Source: Heterohyrax brucei (lineage: Eukaryota; Chordata; Mammalia; Hyracoidea; Procaviidae). From it: a stretch of 64,000 nucleotides of DNA. The position numbers and the translations under genes were made by a program. This document shows positions 43,717-54,360 of the stretch, piece after piece. Every line of letters begins with the position of its first letter. The first letter of the stretch is position 1. Under the pieces are notes generated by a model. It saw only the letters and a program-made list of their open reading frames with translations. It made no database searches and had not been told where the DNA came from. Where the stretch lies: contig CM053148.1 of the NCBI GenBank assembly GCA_028571685.1, forward strand, positions 87,380,001 to 87,444,000, written 5' to 3'.

Positions 43717-44254
43717 TCTTAACAGTAAATGAAGTAAGCTACTGATGGTAACATTTTGCCACTGAGGAAAGTATTTCTTAGAGCAATACTGAGTTTATAC
43801 TTGGACAACAAGGGTTCCAACTTTGGGTCATGTACCTCAAGAATTCCACGCAAATCACTCCTTTATTCAGTATTTTCTAAGTATACCTTAGTTACCTGGC
43901 ACAAGTTGCTATCTGGGCAGGGCACGCTGAGGCCCACCTAACTTCCATATGGGTCTTAGTGCTCACTTGTCTCCTTTGTGATACCATTTGACCCTATAAA
44001 ATCCTCTCCCAGCTCATCTCAGAGCCTCCAAGAAACTTTGATCCATTTACAGAGATGCTGCAAGGCCTGATTGCGTGTTCAAGTTCCAGGAGAACAACCT
44101 GGGAAGCTAATCAGAGGTACTAATACTATAGTATTTCATGGGATTGACTTAAAATCAGGTTGTGGGGATGTCATTGACAGGGTGATCTGGGAAAACTCAA
44201 ACTATTTATATAATTAGGCAGTCTGCAAAAAATATTGGCCTGTGTTCTACATAC
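43717..44254. other. Unassigned sequence
   Basis: No repeat or coding pattern recognised. Confidence 0.45.
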
Positions 44255-44345
44255 TTTAAGGATGGTGCTAGCTCAGAGAGTTGGCATGATTGTTTAAGGT
44301 CACACAGCTAGATATAAGAAGACCTAGGCCTCCAAACTAATACTG
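44255..44345 (+). mobile_element. MIR SINE fragment
   Basis: 'aaggtcacacagctagatat' followed by 'aagacctaggcctccaaact' and 'aatactgtgttcctcacc' is the conserved MIR middle. Confidence 0.75.
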
Positions 44346-44547
44346 TGTTCCTCACCTTAATCCATTCCATATTCATTTATAAACTTTCTGTATTTGAAAT
44401 TTTAGGATTGAGGGGGACATTAAAATTTAGCAAAATAATATGAGTGATTTGTAGACAGCACACAATTTAATTATCTGATAAATGCATAGCTTAAACAAAA
44501 CTGAAAATCAGTGCTTCACTGAAATATATTTGTTTACATAGTAACAA

Positions 44548-44716
44548 CCAAAAAAAAAAAAAAATCCACTGCTATCAAGGTAAATTCTATTCATAGCAAC
44601 CCTATAGAAAAGAGTAGAATTACTCTGTAGTGTTTCCAAAGAGAGCCTGGTGTGTTCAAACTGTTGACCTTTTGTTTAGCAGTGGAACTCTTAACCACTA
44701 TACCACCAGGATTTTC
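44548..44716 (-). mobile_element. AfroSINE
   Basis: Antisense after an A run: 'tccactgctatcaaggtaaa', 'catagcaaccctatagaaaa', 'gttcaaactgttgacc' (box B) and 'ttaaccactataccaccagg'. Confidence 0.92.
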
Positions 44717-44790
44717 AATATGATAATAATTATATACTACTAACAACGACAGCAACAATACTTGAAACCTGGAACAGGGATTATATAAAC

Positions 44791-44900
44791 AAACCAAATC
44801 CATTGCCACTGAGTCCATTCTGATTCGTAGAAAGCTTACAGGACAGAGTAGAACTGATCCAAGGAGCATCTTGTGGATTTGAACTGCCTACCTTTTGGTT
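44791..44900 (-). mobile_element. AfroSINE, tail half (split by RTE)
   Basis: Antisense: 'aaaccaaatccattgccact', 'gaaagcttacaggacagagt', 'ggatttgaactgcctacctt' and 'ttggtt'. It breaks exactly at 44900; the missing 5' half lies at 47668-47714. Confidence 0.92.
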
Positions 44901-45297
44901 GCATTCTTCACATATGATGACTTTGATGTCATTCTACAGCTTCCGTGGTCTTTGGTCTTTAGTGTTCAACTTCTCAAATCTATTCTTGTGATGGTCTCTA
45001 AAGTCAGGTGGGATGTAGTCAAGATTATCTTAGCTCTTGTGGAATTTTTCTAATTTTCTTCAGTTTCAACTTGACCTTGCATACTAGGAATTGATGGTCT
45101 GTGCCACAATCAGCACCTGGCCTAGTTCTGACTGAAAACATTGAGCTCTTCCGTCACCTTTTTCCACAGATACAGTCCATTTGATTCCTGTGCATTCTGC
45201 CTGTCAAGGTTCATGTGTAACCGAGTAGTCACCATTTACGTTGGAGGAAAAATACATTTAGAGTGAAGAAGTCATTGGTCTTACAAAATTTTTCCTA
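44901..45297 (-). mobile_element. RTE LINE, inverted 5' segment
   Basis: Antisense RTE from the end of the endonuclease region into the linker: 'gatgtcattctacagcttcc', 'ttcttgtgatggtctctaaa', 'ttgatggtctgtgccacaat', 'gattcctgtgcattctgcct' and 'gaagtcattggtcttacaaa'. Its outer end (reverse complement 'atgtgaagaatgc') overlaps the first bases of the sense segment at 45298, so the two pieces are one element with a 5' inversion. Confidence 0.88.
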
Positions 45298-45792
45298 TGT
45301 GAAGAAAGCAAGAGGTGATTAAAAACACAGGAAAGAAAAAAGAAAGGCCAATTTGGGTGTCAGAAGAGACTCTGAGACTTGCTTTCGAACGTCGAGCAGC
45401 TAAAGCAAAAGAAAGGAATGATGAAGTAAAAGAACTGAACAGAAGATTTCAAAGGGCAGCTCAAGAAGAAAAAGTAAAGTATTATAATGACATGTGTAAA
45501 GAACAGAGAGATAGAACACCGAAAGGAAAGAACACACTCTGCATTTCTCAATCCAAAACACTGAAGAAAAAAAATTCAAGACCTGAGATGCAATAGTAAA
45601 AGGGAAAATATCAAATGAAAAGAAGATGTAAGGAATACTGAGAGTCATTATACCAAAAAGAAATGGCCAGTGTTTAACTATTCCAAGAGGTAACATATGA
45701 TCAGGAACCAATGGTCTGAAGGAAGAAGTCAAAGCTGCATTGAGGTTATTGGTTAAAAATAAAGCTCTAGGAATTATTGTCTATCACCTGAG

Positions 45793-46173
45793 ATGTTTCA
45801 ACAAACAGACGCAGCACTGGAAGTACTCACTCATCTATGCCAAGAAATGTGGAGGACAGCTACGTGGCCAGCTGACTGGAGGAGACCCATATCTACGCCT
45901 ATTCCCAAGAAAGATGATTTAACCAAATGCAGAAATTATTGGACACCATCAGTATCATGTGCAAGTGAAATTTTGCTAAACAGCCTTCAAAAGTGTATGC
46001 AGCAGTATATTAACAGGGAACTACCTGAAATTCAGGCCAGATTCAGAAGAGGCCGTGGAATCAGGGATATCACTGCAGATGTCCGATGGATACAGGCCAA
46101 AAGCAAAGAATATCAGAAAGATGTCTACTTGTGTTTTATTGACTGCAAAGGCATTCAACTATGTGGATCGTAA
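45793..46173 (+). pseudogene. RTE reverse-transcriptase domain remnant
   Basis: 126 codons of the RT N-terminal half: the 'TPIPKKDDLTKCRNYW' block, the 'LQKCMQQYINRELPEIQARF' block and 'VYLCFID', the first catalytic Asp. A short deletion after this Asp shifts the frame, and the second catalytic box downstream is YAGD. No active polymerase can be made. The closest relatives are RTE/BovB LINE polyproteins (endonuclease plus RT). Confidence 0.85.
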
Positions 46174-47053
46174 CAAATTATGGAAAACATTGCAGTGAAT
46201 GGGAATTCTAAAGCACTTATCTGTGCTCCTAAGGAATCTGTACATGCATCAAGAGGCAGTCCTGCAAAGAGAACAAGGGGACTCTGCATGGTTTAAAGTC
46301 AGGAAAGATGTGCATCAGGGCTGTATCCTTTCAGCACACCTATTCAATTCATATCCTGAGCAACTAATCTGAGACAAAGAAGGCAGCATCAGAATTGGAG
46401 GGAGACTCATTAACAGTCTGCTTTATGCAGGCGATGCAGCCTTGCTTGCTGAAAGTGAAGAGGATTTGAAACACTTACTGATGAAGATCAAAGACAACAG
46501 CCTTCAGTACAAATTGTACTCTGACATCAAGACAGCAAAAATCTTCACAACTGAACCAGTAAGCAAGTTCATGAGAAATGGAAGAAGAATTGAGGTTGCC
46601 AAGAACTTCATTTTACTTGGATCCACAATCAGTGCCAAAGGAAGCAGCCTTCAGGAAATCCAGAGAAAGACTGCGCTGGGAATATTTGCTGCAAAGGACC
46701 TGTTTAAAGCATTGAAACGAAAAGAGATCACCTTGAAGACTAAGGTGTGCCTCCAGCCGTGGTGTTTTCAGTCACATCCTTTGCATTCAAAAGCTTGTCA
46801 ATGAGTAAGACAGAAGAAGAATTGGCACCTCAGAATTGTGATGTTGGAGAAGTGTACTGGACATACCAAGAACAGACAAAAGAATGAGCACCTCTGTCTT
46901 GGAAGAAGTACAACCAGAATATTCCTTGGAAACAGGAATGGCCAGACTATGCCTTACATACTTTGAAATGTTGTCAGGAGGGACTGATCTCTGGAAGACA
47001 CGACTCTTGGAAAAGCAAGCAGAGAATCTGGGAAAAAGAGGAAGATCCTCAGC

Positions 47054-47524
47054 TGTTAGGCTGAAACCCAAGCCCCCTCCCCCAACCATTCCTGGAGCAG
47101 CCAAGTCAAAAGTTTTATCTGCCAGCTATTCCGGAAATTCCATTCAAATGAGACTAGCTGCCTGGGAGGACTAGCTACACTTCTTTCCCTAGGCTCAACC
47201 CCACTGAAATGAAGCCCCCTTATGTTAATTAAGTAACTCTAATCGTCCACAGCCCCATAGGCTATTTGCCAAGGACACCATTCTTATTGTCATGGGTGCT
47301 GTTTTCAGCGCTGTCTTCAACAAGGTCGCTTGCCCCCTTTATAAACCCCAACTCCCCCAGCCAGCGCGCGGTTTTGAAGACTCCCTCCCGGGAACTCTGT
47401 AACGCCACACGGGAGGCAAATAAACGTTTTCTCTCTCTTTCTCTGTTTTTCTCTCTTTCCCCGGTATCCTTTCATGACATAATTTAAACTAAATAAACTC
47501 TTTTACATCCAAAAATCTCTAACA
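47054..47524 (+). mobile_element. Solo LTR of an endogenous retrovirus, 5-bp TSD
   Basis: A 471-bp segment bounded by TGTTAG...CTAACA and flanked by tcagc at 47049-47053 and 47525-47529. RTE sequence resumes exactly after it ('tcagctagatggattgacac'). It has a TATA-like 'ctttataaacccc' near 47337-47349, a CpG-rich stretch around 47363-47410 and a polyadenylation signal in 'ggcaaataaacg' near 47416. A CT-rich stretch follows. No gag/pol/env adjoins, so the internal region was lost by LTR-LTR recombination. The layout suits a class I (gamma-like) ERV, but the class is inference. Confidence 0.88.
47337..47425 (+). promoter_or_regulatory. LTR core promoter and poly(A) signal
   Basis: The TATA-like TTTATAAA near 47337-47344 lies about 75 bp upstream of AATAAA (near 47419), a normal U3/R/U5 spacing. 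CpG dinucleotides between them are still present. Activity is not shown. Confidence 0.55.
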
Positions 47525-47667
47525 TCAGCTAGATGGATTGACACATTGCAGCAATGCACTCAAGCATACAATGAGTGCGGATATGGCACAGGACTGGGCA
47601 TTGTTTGGGTCTGTTGTCCATAGGGTCAGTAGGAGTTGTAATCGACTAGATGGCAACTAACAACAAC

Positions 47668-47714
47668 TACCCTTTGGTTAGCTGCCTTAGCCCTTAACCG
47701 CTAGGCTACTAGGA
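47668..47714 (-). mobile_element. AfroSINE, 5' half (split by RTE)
   Basis: 'ccctttggttagctgcctta' then 'gcccttaaccgctaggctac' (box A). It is the continuation of 44791-44900, with taccctttggtt repeated as the RTE TSD. Confidence 0.9.
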
Positions 47715-47742
47715 AATATATCACGGGTACTTATCATGTAGA

Positions 47743-47898
47743 AAAGCCTGTTGCCATCAAGTTGATTTCAAATCACAGAGACCCTGTAGAACCTTAGAAC
47801 TGCCCCATAAGGTTTCCAAGGAGCACCTGGTGGATTTGAACTTCTGGCCTTTTGGTTAACAAAATAAGTTCTTTAACAGTGTGCCACCATGGCTTTTA
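47743..47898 (-). mobile_element. AfroSINE
   Basis: Antisense: 'gttgccatcaagttgatttc', 'cagagaccctgtagaacctt', 'gatttgaacttctggcc' (box B) and 'gtgccaccatggctttt'. Confidence 0.92.
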
Positions 47899-47929
47899 CT
47901 ATGTACTAAGCTTTGCAAACGTATCTTGG

Positions 47930-48080
47930 TATGATACATCTCATTGAGTCCTATTAATTTTATTTTCATTATTTAGATAATGAAACTGAGACTTATGTGA
48001 AGTAACTTGCCCCTATTAAAAGTTAATTGGTGAGAAAGTGAGGATTCAAATGCTTCGTAGTGACTCTGATATACTAAAGA
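47930..48080 (+). mobile_element. MIR SINE
   Basis: 'tctcattgagtcctattaat', 'ttagataatgaaactgagac', 'gtgaagtaacttgcccctat' and 'gtgaggattcaaatg' follow the MIR layout. Confidence 0.78.
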
Positions 48081-48770
48081 TAATTTAGCTGATATTCTAA
48101 AGATAATTTAGCATTAATCATGATGAAAACTATATATTCTAAATATTGTGAGTGTGATCTAGTTGATTTCTGTATTACATACATACTTAAAAATGTTTAA
48201 TATTAAACTAAAACATTTAATGAGAGTGAAACACACATTAGGTAATGACATTACTGATTTTTAAAGTGTACTTCAATGTTGCTATGTATTTCTGTTCACG
48301 ATTAAAATTAACTCCACTTTGAATGATGAATTTTACTTTAAGGATTATGTAGACAGTAGCATCTTTTTGGAAACTGTTGGCACACTCATATCCAAATGAC
48401 CTTCATTATAAAGGAAAGGGTATAGAGCTCTGATGTCAATTTATTACAGTCTTCAACATTTACTCAAAGTGATATACTGAAGAAGTATATAGAAAGACAT
48501 AAGGCAATCCATCAATTCATTACAAAAAGACCTCTGATCTTAATGCCCCTTCATCCTGTTATATTCTTCCAGGACTCAGGGAAAGGGTGTTACTGAAAAT
48601 GGGAAAAACTGAAGAAGTCTTAAGTCAAAAACAAACCCATAGGGAATGCTGCTTCTGGATCCTGACTGAATTTAATATGAAGCTATTTTTGTTTCTCACT
48701 GAAGAACTTTTAATTTTTATGTTTCCTAATATATGGTTATAAAGTCCTTTACCTGGATTTATGTGGTGAC

Positions 48771-48826
<56 letters not shown>

Positions 48827-49430
48827 GATTGTTCATGATCTGCCAAGTGAAATAAAACTTCCTTCTTTCCTGATTTTTAAAGGCACTGAAACAATAATTA
48901 CCTTTCAGCCATCTTTATTGCATGGGGGGAGGAGGGAAAGTTTAGAAAGGAAAAATCTATGATATGGTGAGGACCAGAATTGTCATCACTGCTTTTCTGG
49001 AATAGACCTGTGTAATGACGTTCATTTAAAAAAAAGTAATTATTTGCATAGCGCTTACTAGTTTTTGAACTATTGGGTTCTTCTTGTAGTGAAAACTGCG
49101 AGAACCAATAGCGCACATCAACATTCTGATAGTTTTCTACAATATTTCCAAGAGTTTCAACAGATCTACATAAAAATCCCAAGGTGCAGAAGGTAACAGT
49201 TTAATTAGTGGAAGTGTTTTTATTTTTATTTATTCAATTATTTCAATGTAGAAAGAATTCTAAACAACTCCTCTCGATAAGGAAGCCTTCCCATCAGGCC
49301 TTATGTTGATTCAACTATTTCCATGTTATAAACTTTATTACGTGCAATAGCCTATGTAACACTATCTGCACCACGTGCATCATTTATAATCCAATTCACT
49401 CTTTGGATTACAAAGAATGACCTATTATGG
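48081..49430. other. Unassigned sequence with a CA microsatellite
   Basis: Contains a short direct repeat of 'ctaaagataatttagc' (near 48075 and 48097) and the CA run at 48773-48819. Nothing else is recognised. The 94-residue minus-strand open stretch at 48898-49182 has no domain. Confidence 0.45.
48773..48819. repeat. (CA)n microsatellite
   Basis: About 23 uninterrupted CA units, long enough to be length-polymorphic. Confidence 0.97.
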
Positions 49431-49591
49431 GTCTGGAAACCCTGGGGGTGTAGTGGAGTAAGTGCTACGTCTGCTAACCAAAAGGTCAGCCATTCAAATC
49501 CACCAGGTGCTCCTGGGAAACTCTATGGGGCGGTTCTACTCTTACCTCCAGGTCACTATGAGTCCAACCCAACTTGACAGCAGGAGAGTTT
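49431..49591 (+). mobile_element. AfroSINE, 8-bp TSD
   Basis: 'tggaaaccctgggggtgtag', box A 'gtggagtaagtgctac', 'ctaaccaaaaggtcagcc', box B 'attcaaatccacc' and 'caacttgacagcaggagagt'. TSD tattatgg at 49423-49430 and 49592-49599. Confidence 0.93.
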
Positions 49592-49949
49592 TATTATGGA
49601 TTTGGTTTACATCATCTGAAAGTCAGACAATGGAAGTGAGTACAGTGGTTCAGGACAACAGGCCACTGAAAGTTTCAGAAGCTAAAAATTAATAAAAACA
49701 GGAAACAAAAACAATGAATGGATAGAGAAGTAGGTAAGTTTCTCTGTAAAATTAGAAGTAAAGAAAATTGCGTTAATTTCAGATATGTTTAGCTGTAGTC
49801 ATTTCCATTTTTTCAGCCTCACTTTTTTTTTTTTACCTATTTTTGAGTATCTCGCATTCATATACTACAAAATCTGCTGTTCAGCTCTTACTTTGTCATT
49901 CTTCTATTTTCTTGAGCTATTCTACATTTAAGGGCAAGATTCAGAGTCT
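49592..49949. other. Unassigned sequence
   Basis: No repeat or coding pattern recognised. Confidence 0.45.
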
Positions 49950-50790
49950 TTTCTGACACCCCTTCCGGTCTTTTCTTTCTTCTCTTTTTGGTAACTCTTT
50001 GCTTTCTTCACGTGGGATGCCCTTGATGCCATCTCACAGTTCTGGCCCTTGATTACAAGGAGTCACGCATCACATCTATTCTTGAGACGGTCTCCAAATT
50101 CGGATGAAGTATACTGAAGGTATATTAGTTCTTATGGACTTTAACTGTCCTCTGCTTTAATTTAAATTTGCTTTGAAGTAAATGATGGTCTACTCCACAG
50201 TCAACTCTTGGGCTTGGTCTTACTGATGACAGTGAAATTTTCCGTCATCTCCTTTCACAGTTGTAGTCTATTTCCTTCCTGTGCATTCTATCCAGCAAGA
50301 TCTGCATGTATAGTCACCACTGATATTGTTGAACAAAGGTATTTACAGTGAATAATTCACTGATCTTTCAAAATTATATCATTTAGACTTGTGTTACTTC
50401 TCTTACCCAGGTAATATTTTCCAACTACAGATCCTTCTTTTTTGTTTGCAACATTTGCATTCCAATCACCAGTAATTATCAATGCTACTCGATTACATGC
50501 TTGATCAATTTCAAACTGCAGATGTAGGTTAACATCTTCAATTTCTTTGTCTTTAATATTAATAGCCATCTTGCGTACTATATCAATGTTTTCACTGGCT
50601 TATGTATATGTATATCTACACATACATATATAAAGTAGATTGAAAGATTTTTCTTTGCTGTCTATCTTAGTCTGGAAACTGTTGAAACCTGTCCACTATG
50701 AGGTATTTGCTGGTATTCGAAATACGTGTTGTATAGCTTCCAGAGTCCAACAACTAACAGGCAACCACAGCAGCACAAGCTGACAGATGA
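49950..50790 (-). mobile_element. RTE-clade LINE, 5' part only, antisense
   Basis: It contains the start of RTE (minus strand beginning near 50790, 'gtctggaaactgttgaaacc' in the plus reading). The endonuclease region follows: the minus-strand frame at 50357-50569 reads …ACNRVALIITGDWNANVANKKEGSVVGKYYLG…, the GDWNA block of AP-like endonucleases. Then comes the linker, to 'gtcttttctttcttctcttt'. The RT domain and 3' end are missing, opposite to the usual 5' truncation. A (tatg) microsatellite lies at about 50600-50630. Confidence 0.85.
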
Positions 50791-50810
50791 GTGATGGAGA
50801 TCTAGCTCTA

Positions 50811-50895
50811 CTTCTCTCTCTCTGTCTGTCTTTCTCTGTTTCGATCACTATCACTATCTCTATCTCTCTGTATTTCTCTTTCTGTCTCTGTGCAT
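50811..50895. repeat. (CT)n-rich tract
   Basis: 'ctctctctctgtctgtcttt' and 'atcactatctctatctctct'; impure. Confidence 0.85.
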
Positions 50896-51202
50896 TTCTT
50901 ATGTTCTTATTGACAACCCTAGTTCTAGGGTTTACTCTTAGAAAAGCTCTCTGGTGGTTAGAAATAAATAGGTAAGAGAAAATTGTATTGCTGCAAGTTT
51001 TGAAGAGATTAGTGTTTTAAAAAAACATTTGAAAACTGAAGTACAGGAGAAAGATAAAAGAATGTTTTCTGCAAAACCGGTAATATCTGAACAATTCAAA
51101 ACCCTGATGTAAGTAAAAGAAGAATATTAAGAGGATAGGATTGCTTAGAATTGTGCTTCTTATAATAGTAGAGGAAAAGGCAGCAAAGTTGATTAGTAGT
51201 AA
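50896..51202. other. Unassigned sequence
   Basis: No repeat or coding pattern recognised. Confidence 0.45.
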
Positions 51203-51215
51203 CAGAACATGTAAA

Positions 51216-51376
51216 ACCCCAAATCCACTGCTGTCGAGTCATGCCCAACCCATAGCAACCCTATAGGTCAGAGTAGAACTGTCAGACAGAGTTTCCAAGG
51301 AGCGCCGGGTGGATTTGAACTGCCAACCTTTTGGTTAGCAGATGTAGCACTAAGCTCACTACACCATCAGGATTTC
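51216..51376 (-). mobile_element. AfroSINE, perfect 13-bp TSD
   Basis: Antisense, well preserved: 'aaatccactgctgtcgagtc', 'catagcaaccctataggtca', 'tttccaaggagcgccgggtg', 'gatttgaactgccaacc' and 'cactacaccatcagg'. TSD cagaacatgtaaa at 51203-51215 and 51377-51389. Confidence 0.96.
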
Positions 51377-51575
51377 CAGAACATGTAAAGCTAACAAATT
51401 CAGGGGAAATGTGTAGATGCCATCAGGATTCTGTGAAAACATAGAATATGAAGGAGAGGAACATGCAGCGTGTGCATGGGTGTGTCTCTGTAGGGATCTT
51501 TATATGACTGTATGGACATGTATATATTGCATATTGCTTAAGTTAAAAAATACATTGTGTTGTATGCTGCTAAGT

Positions 51576-51622
51576 GGATCCCTACTCACGAAGGGCCTCT
51601 ATGAGTTGGAATTGACTCAGTA
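51576..51622 (+). mobile_element. AfroSINE tail fragment
   Basis: 'gggcctctatgagttggaat' and 'tgactcagtaga' without a body; directly followed by another SINE. Confidence 0.7.
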
Positions 51623-51838
51623 GAATCCCTAGTGGTGCAGTGGTTAAAGTGCTTGGCCACCAAACTATAAGGCAGTGGTTGGAATCTACCAGCTGCTCCC
51701 ATCATGGGAGAATGACATGGCATATGTTTCTGTAAAGACTTACAGCCTTGGAAACCCTATTCAGCAATTCTATTCTGTCTTATAGGGTTGCTGTGAGTCA
51801 GAACTCACTAAGTGGCCGTGGTGTGATTTGGTTTTGTT
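51623..51838 (+). mobile_element. AfroSINE long variant
   Basis: 'atccctagtggtgcagtggt', box A 'tggttaaagtgcttg', box B 'gttggaatctacc', the long-variant block 'gtttctgtaaagacttacag' and 'ccttggaaaccctattcagc', and the tail 'cactaagtggccgtggtgtg'. Confidence 0.9.
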
Positions 51839-52002
51839 TAATAATCAGTCAGTATTTGTATTTTTGAAACTTGTGTAAAAGTGTTGGCTGCTCTTCAAAT
51901 ATATGTTTTGTAGGACTTAGATGCTTATACTGAATAATGTGGTATATACAAAAAGCACTAAGATAAATTTTATATCTGTTAAAATAGTTCAAAGGTACTT
52001 AT

Positions 52003-52159
52003 TATGGAGTTCTGTGGGTCAAGTCTTTGGCTGCTCATCAAAAAGGTCAACAATTAGAATCCACCAACTGCTTGTTCTTTGGAAACCCTACAGGACAGTT
52101 CTTCTCTGTCCTATAAGGTTGCCATGAATCATAATTGACTCTATGGCAGCTGGTTTTTA
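52003..52159 (+). mobile_element. AfroSINE
   Basis: 'ggagttctgtgggtcaagtc' (head decayed), 'gctgctcatcaaaaaggtca', box B 'attagaatccacc', 'tttggaaaccctacaggaca' and 'gactctatggcagctggttt'. Confidence 0.88.
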
Positions 52160-52957
52160 TTCTGAGTTCTGGTCACAAATATTTGTATGTTTCCCTTATT
52201 TTCGAGATAAAGAAAAAACAGTAAGAAGAGATCGAAATGAGTATTTACCAATGCAACTGTCATTTGAATGCTTATAAACCTATTTAAAATTAAAAGACAG
52301 AAGTTTGTTGAAAAACACTAGTCTAACATTACTTTTATAATAAGCATTATCATTTAAATGTTGCTATGAGCAAGATAATTGTGTGCATTAAACGTTATTC
52401 CCATTTGATTAAATTTAAATTACTTTAAATTGCTTATAAATGGTATCAGGATATTTACCGTTTAATGGTTGGCATTTTCTATCAATGTTATGCAGTTAAT
52501 TGGGGAAATAGATAATAATTTCCCCCATGATATGTACTCAGGATCATAACTTGAAATCTGTTCTACATCTAAAATGCTTCGGGGTCAATGATATTTGTTG
52601 TAAACATCTTACTTTAGAAGATTTTCTTTTTTTTTTTCTTTTGTTGTTCTCAGCACTTACGTCTTTTAAATGCTCTTTTAGGCAAAAAAACCAAAACATA
52701 ACCCTCATGTGTCTGTTGTTCACAAAGGAAATAGAAGAACCTAATAGAAATGAAGTAAATTAGTTTCCTGGGAAAGTTTAACAGGAAATCATTTCAATCT
52801 ACTAGTAAGAAAGAAACAAGGTTGTATAGAAGTGAATGACACAGAAACCTTGGTTAAAGAAATAATATTTCATTTACGGTAAAATTTTGCTTCAACTTTT
52901 TTCACTGAGATACAGTCAAAGATAAAGAAGGAAATTTTTTCTACAAATTGATGCATG
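52160..52957. other. Unassigned AT-rich sequence
   Basis: No repeat or coding pattern recognised. Confidence 0.45.
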
Positions 52958-52968
52958 TCATCCTTCCA

Positions 52969-53139
52969 AAAAAGAAACCAAACCCACTGCCGTCCAGGGG
53001 ATTCCAACTCACAGTGACCCTATATCTCAGAATCGAACTTTCCCATACAATTTCCAAGGAGCACTTCACAGATTTGAACTGCCTTCTTTTGGTTAGCAAA
53101 TGTAGTACTTAACCACTACACCATCAGGGTTTCCACTGA
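52969..53139 (-). mobile_element. AfroSINE, perfect 11-bp TSD
   Basis: Antisense: 'aaaccaaacccactgccgtc', 'cacagtgaccctatatctca', 'gatttgaactgcc' and 'actacaccatcagggtttcc'. TSD tcatccttcca at 52958-52968 and 53140-53150. Confidence 0.96.
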
Positions 53140-53150
53140 TCATCCTTCCA

Positions 53151-54325
53151 TAACTATATAATTTACAAAATCAGTGCTTGAATTCTGAATCTATTGATTG
53201 AATTATAAATATTTCTCTGAATTAACAGCACGTTCAAGTTTCCAATTCTCTAAAAAACACAGAATTTTACTACTATTTTATTAGATACCAAATCTAGACT
53301 TAAAAAAATGAAAACCAAGATTCAACACCTGAACGTAAGTCTTTTAAGATTCTGTGGCTGATGATGCCATTTCTATACAAGATTGAAAGTTATTGGGAAC
53401 TTTATTAATAAAGTCTACCTTCTCTGTAGCTCATAATCTCTTTATTAATACTACATATAAATGGTTTTCAATTTACAACAGAGTTCTGTTTCATTTATTT
53501 CCTTTTAAGTCAGTTCTGACATAAGTCAAGTACTTATTTTTTTAGTTTTCACTATTTTGGGTATCTTTATCCGTATTTTTATAAGTCTGATCTTTGAACA
53601 TTGGAGAGTGATATCTGAACATGAAAACATCGCAAATTACATGCTGTAACACTTTAGGTAGTATGTGCTACTAACTAGAAGATGTACAATGATAAATAAG
53701 TAAATAAAAGACATAAAACATATGACATATTGTCCTAACTTGAATACGTTGTAAGTCAAAGACTATCTGTATTGTCAAGGAGAGACTGACCGTTGTACTT
53801 AATGGGATTATTTAATTAGGGTTACATCCTTTTTGGTCACTAAAATTAAAATTTGAAAAATAATAAAAATAAAAGAAATATCTTTATCAAAATTAAGAAG
53901 TTATATACCAAAAAATACTTAGAATTAAAAAAAAAATTAGCAGTTCCACTTTAGATTAAACTGAATCTAATATGAAGACCCAAGCAAGAGGTGAAAAGAG
54001 CAAACTGGTAAAGTGCTCTGCTCCCTCCCAAGAGTGATATCTGTACAACCACAGAACAGGCAGAGGCCCCCCGCTTCCCCTACCTCGCAGATCTGCCAAG
54101 ATCATGAGGCTGGGAGGAGAACTACATCACTGAGTGGCTGATATTTCTCCCCATTTTTGCTCCTACTTCTCTTCCTCCACCCATTCATCCTCTTCATTTT
54201 CAAATTATTATACATATTTTTTATTATTACTGATCTTGACTACTAAACCAGTGGGGGTACATTCTGAAGGAAAATTATCTTTTTTAGCTGTTAAGAATAC
54301 AATTTCAGGGAAACAAATACACATT
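53151..54325. other. Unassigned AT-rich sequence
   Basis: 53490-53780 contains two 'ataagtca/gtaagtcaaagac' stretches that may belong to an unnamed old repeat. Otherwise nothing is recognised. Confidence 0.4.
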
Positions 54326-54360
54326 GCCAAAGCCAAGTGCCGTCGAGTCGGATCTGATTT
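54326..54360 (-). mobile_element. Isolated AfroSINE tail
   Basis: 'aaagccaagtgccgtcgagt' then 'cggatctgattt', with no SINE body either side. Confidence 0.65.

Larger units (their letters stand above)
45298..47667 (+). mobile_element. RTE-clade LINE, sense segment, 12-bp TSD with 44889-44900
   Basis: It begins 'tgtgaagaaagcaagaggtg' and runs to the RTE end 'ggcaactaacaacaac'. The linker is still readable at 45315-45596 (ERRAAKAKERNDEVKELNRRFQRAAQEE). RT fingers are at 45793-46140 (IPKKDDLTKCRNY…RELPEIQARFRRGRGIRD…DVYLCFID), and then the frame breaks just after FID. QGCILS is near 46317. The catalytic YADD box has become YAGD (46424-46435). TSD taccttttggtt (44889-44900) and taccctttggtt (47668-47679) differ at one base. 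A solo LTR interrupts it at 47054-47524. Confidence 0.92.

Noticed and set aside
45315-45596. Possible independent basic coiled-coil gene
   Set aside because: Its sequence is the RTE linker between endonuclease and RT, and it lies inside a TSD-flanked RTE insertion.
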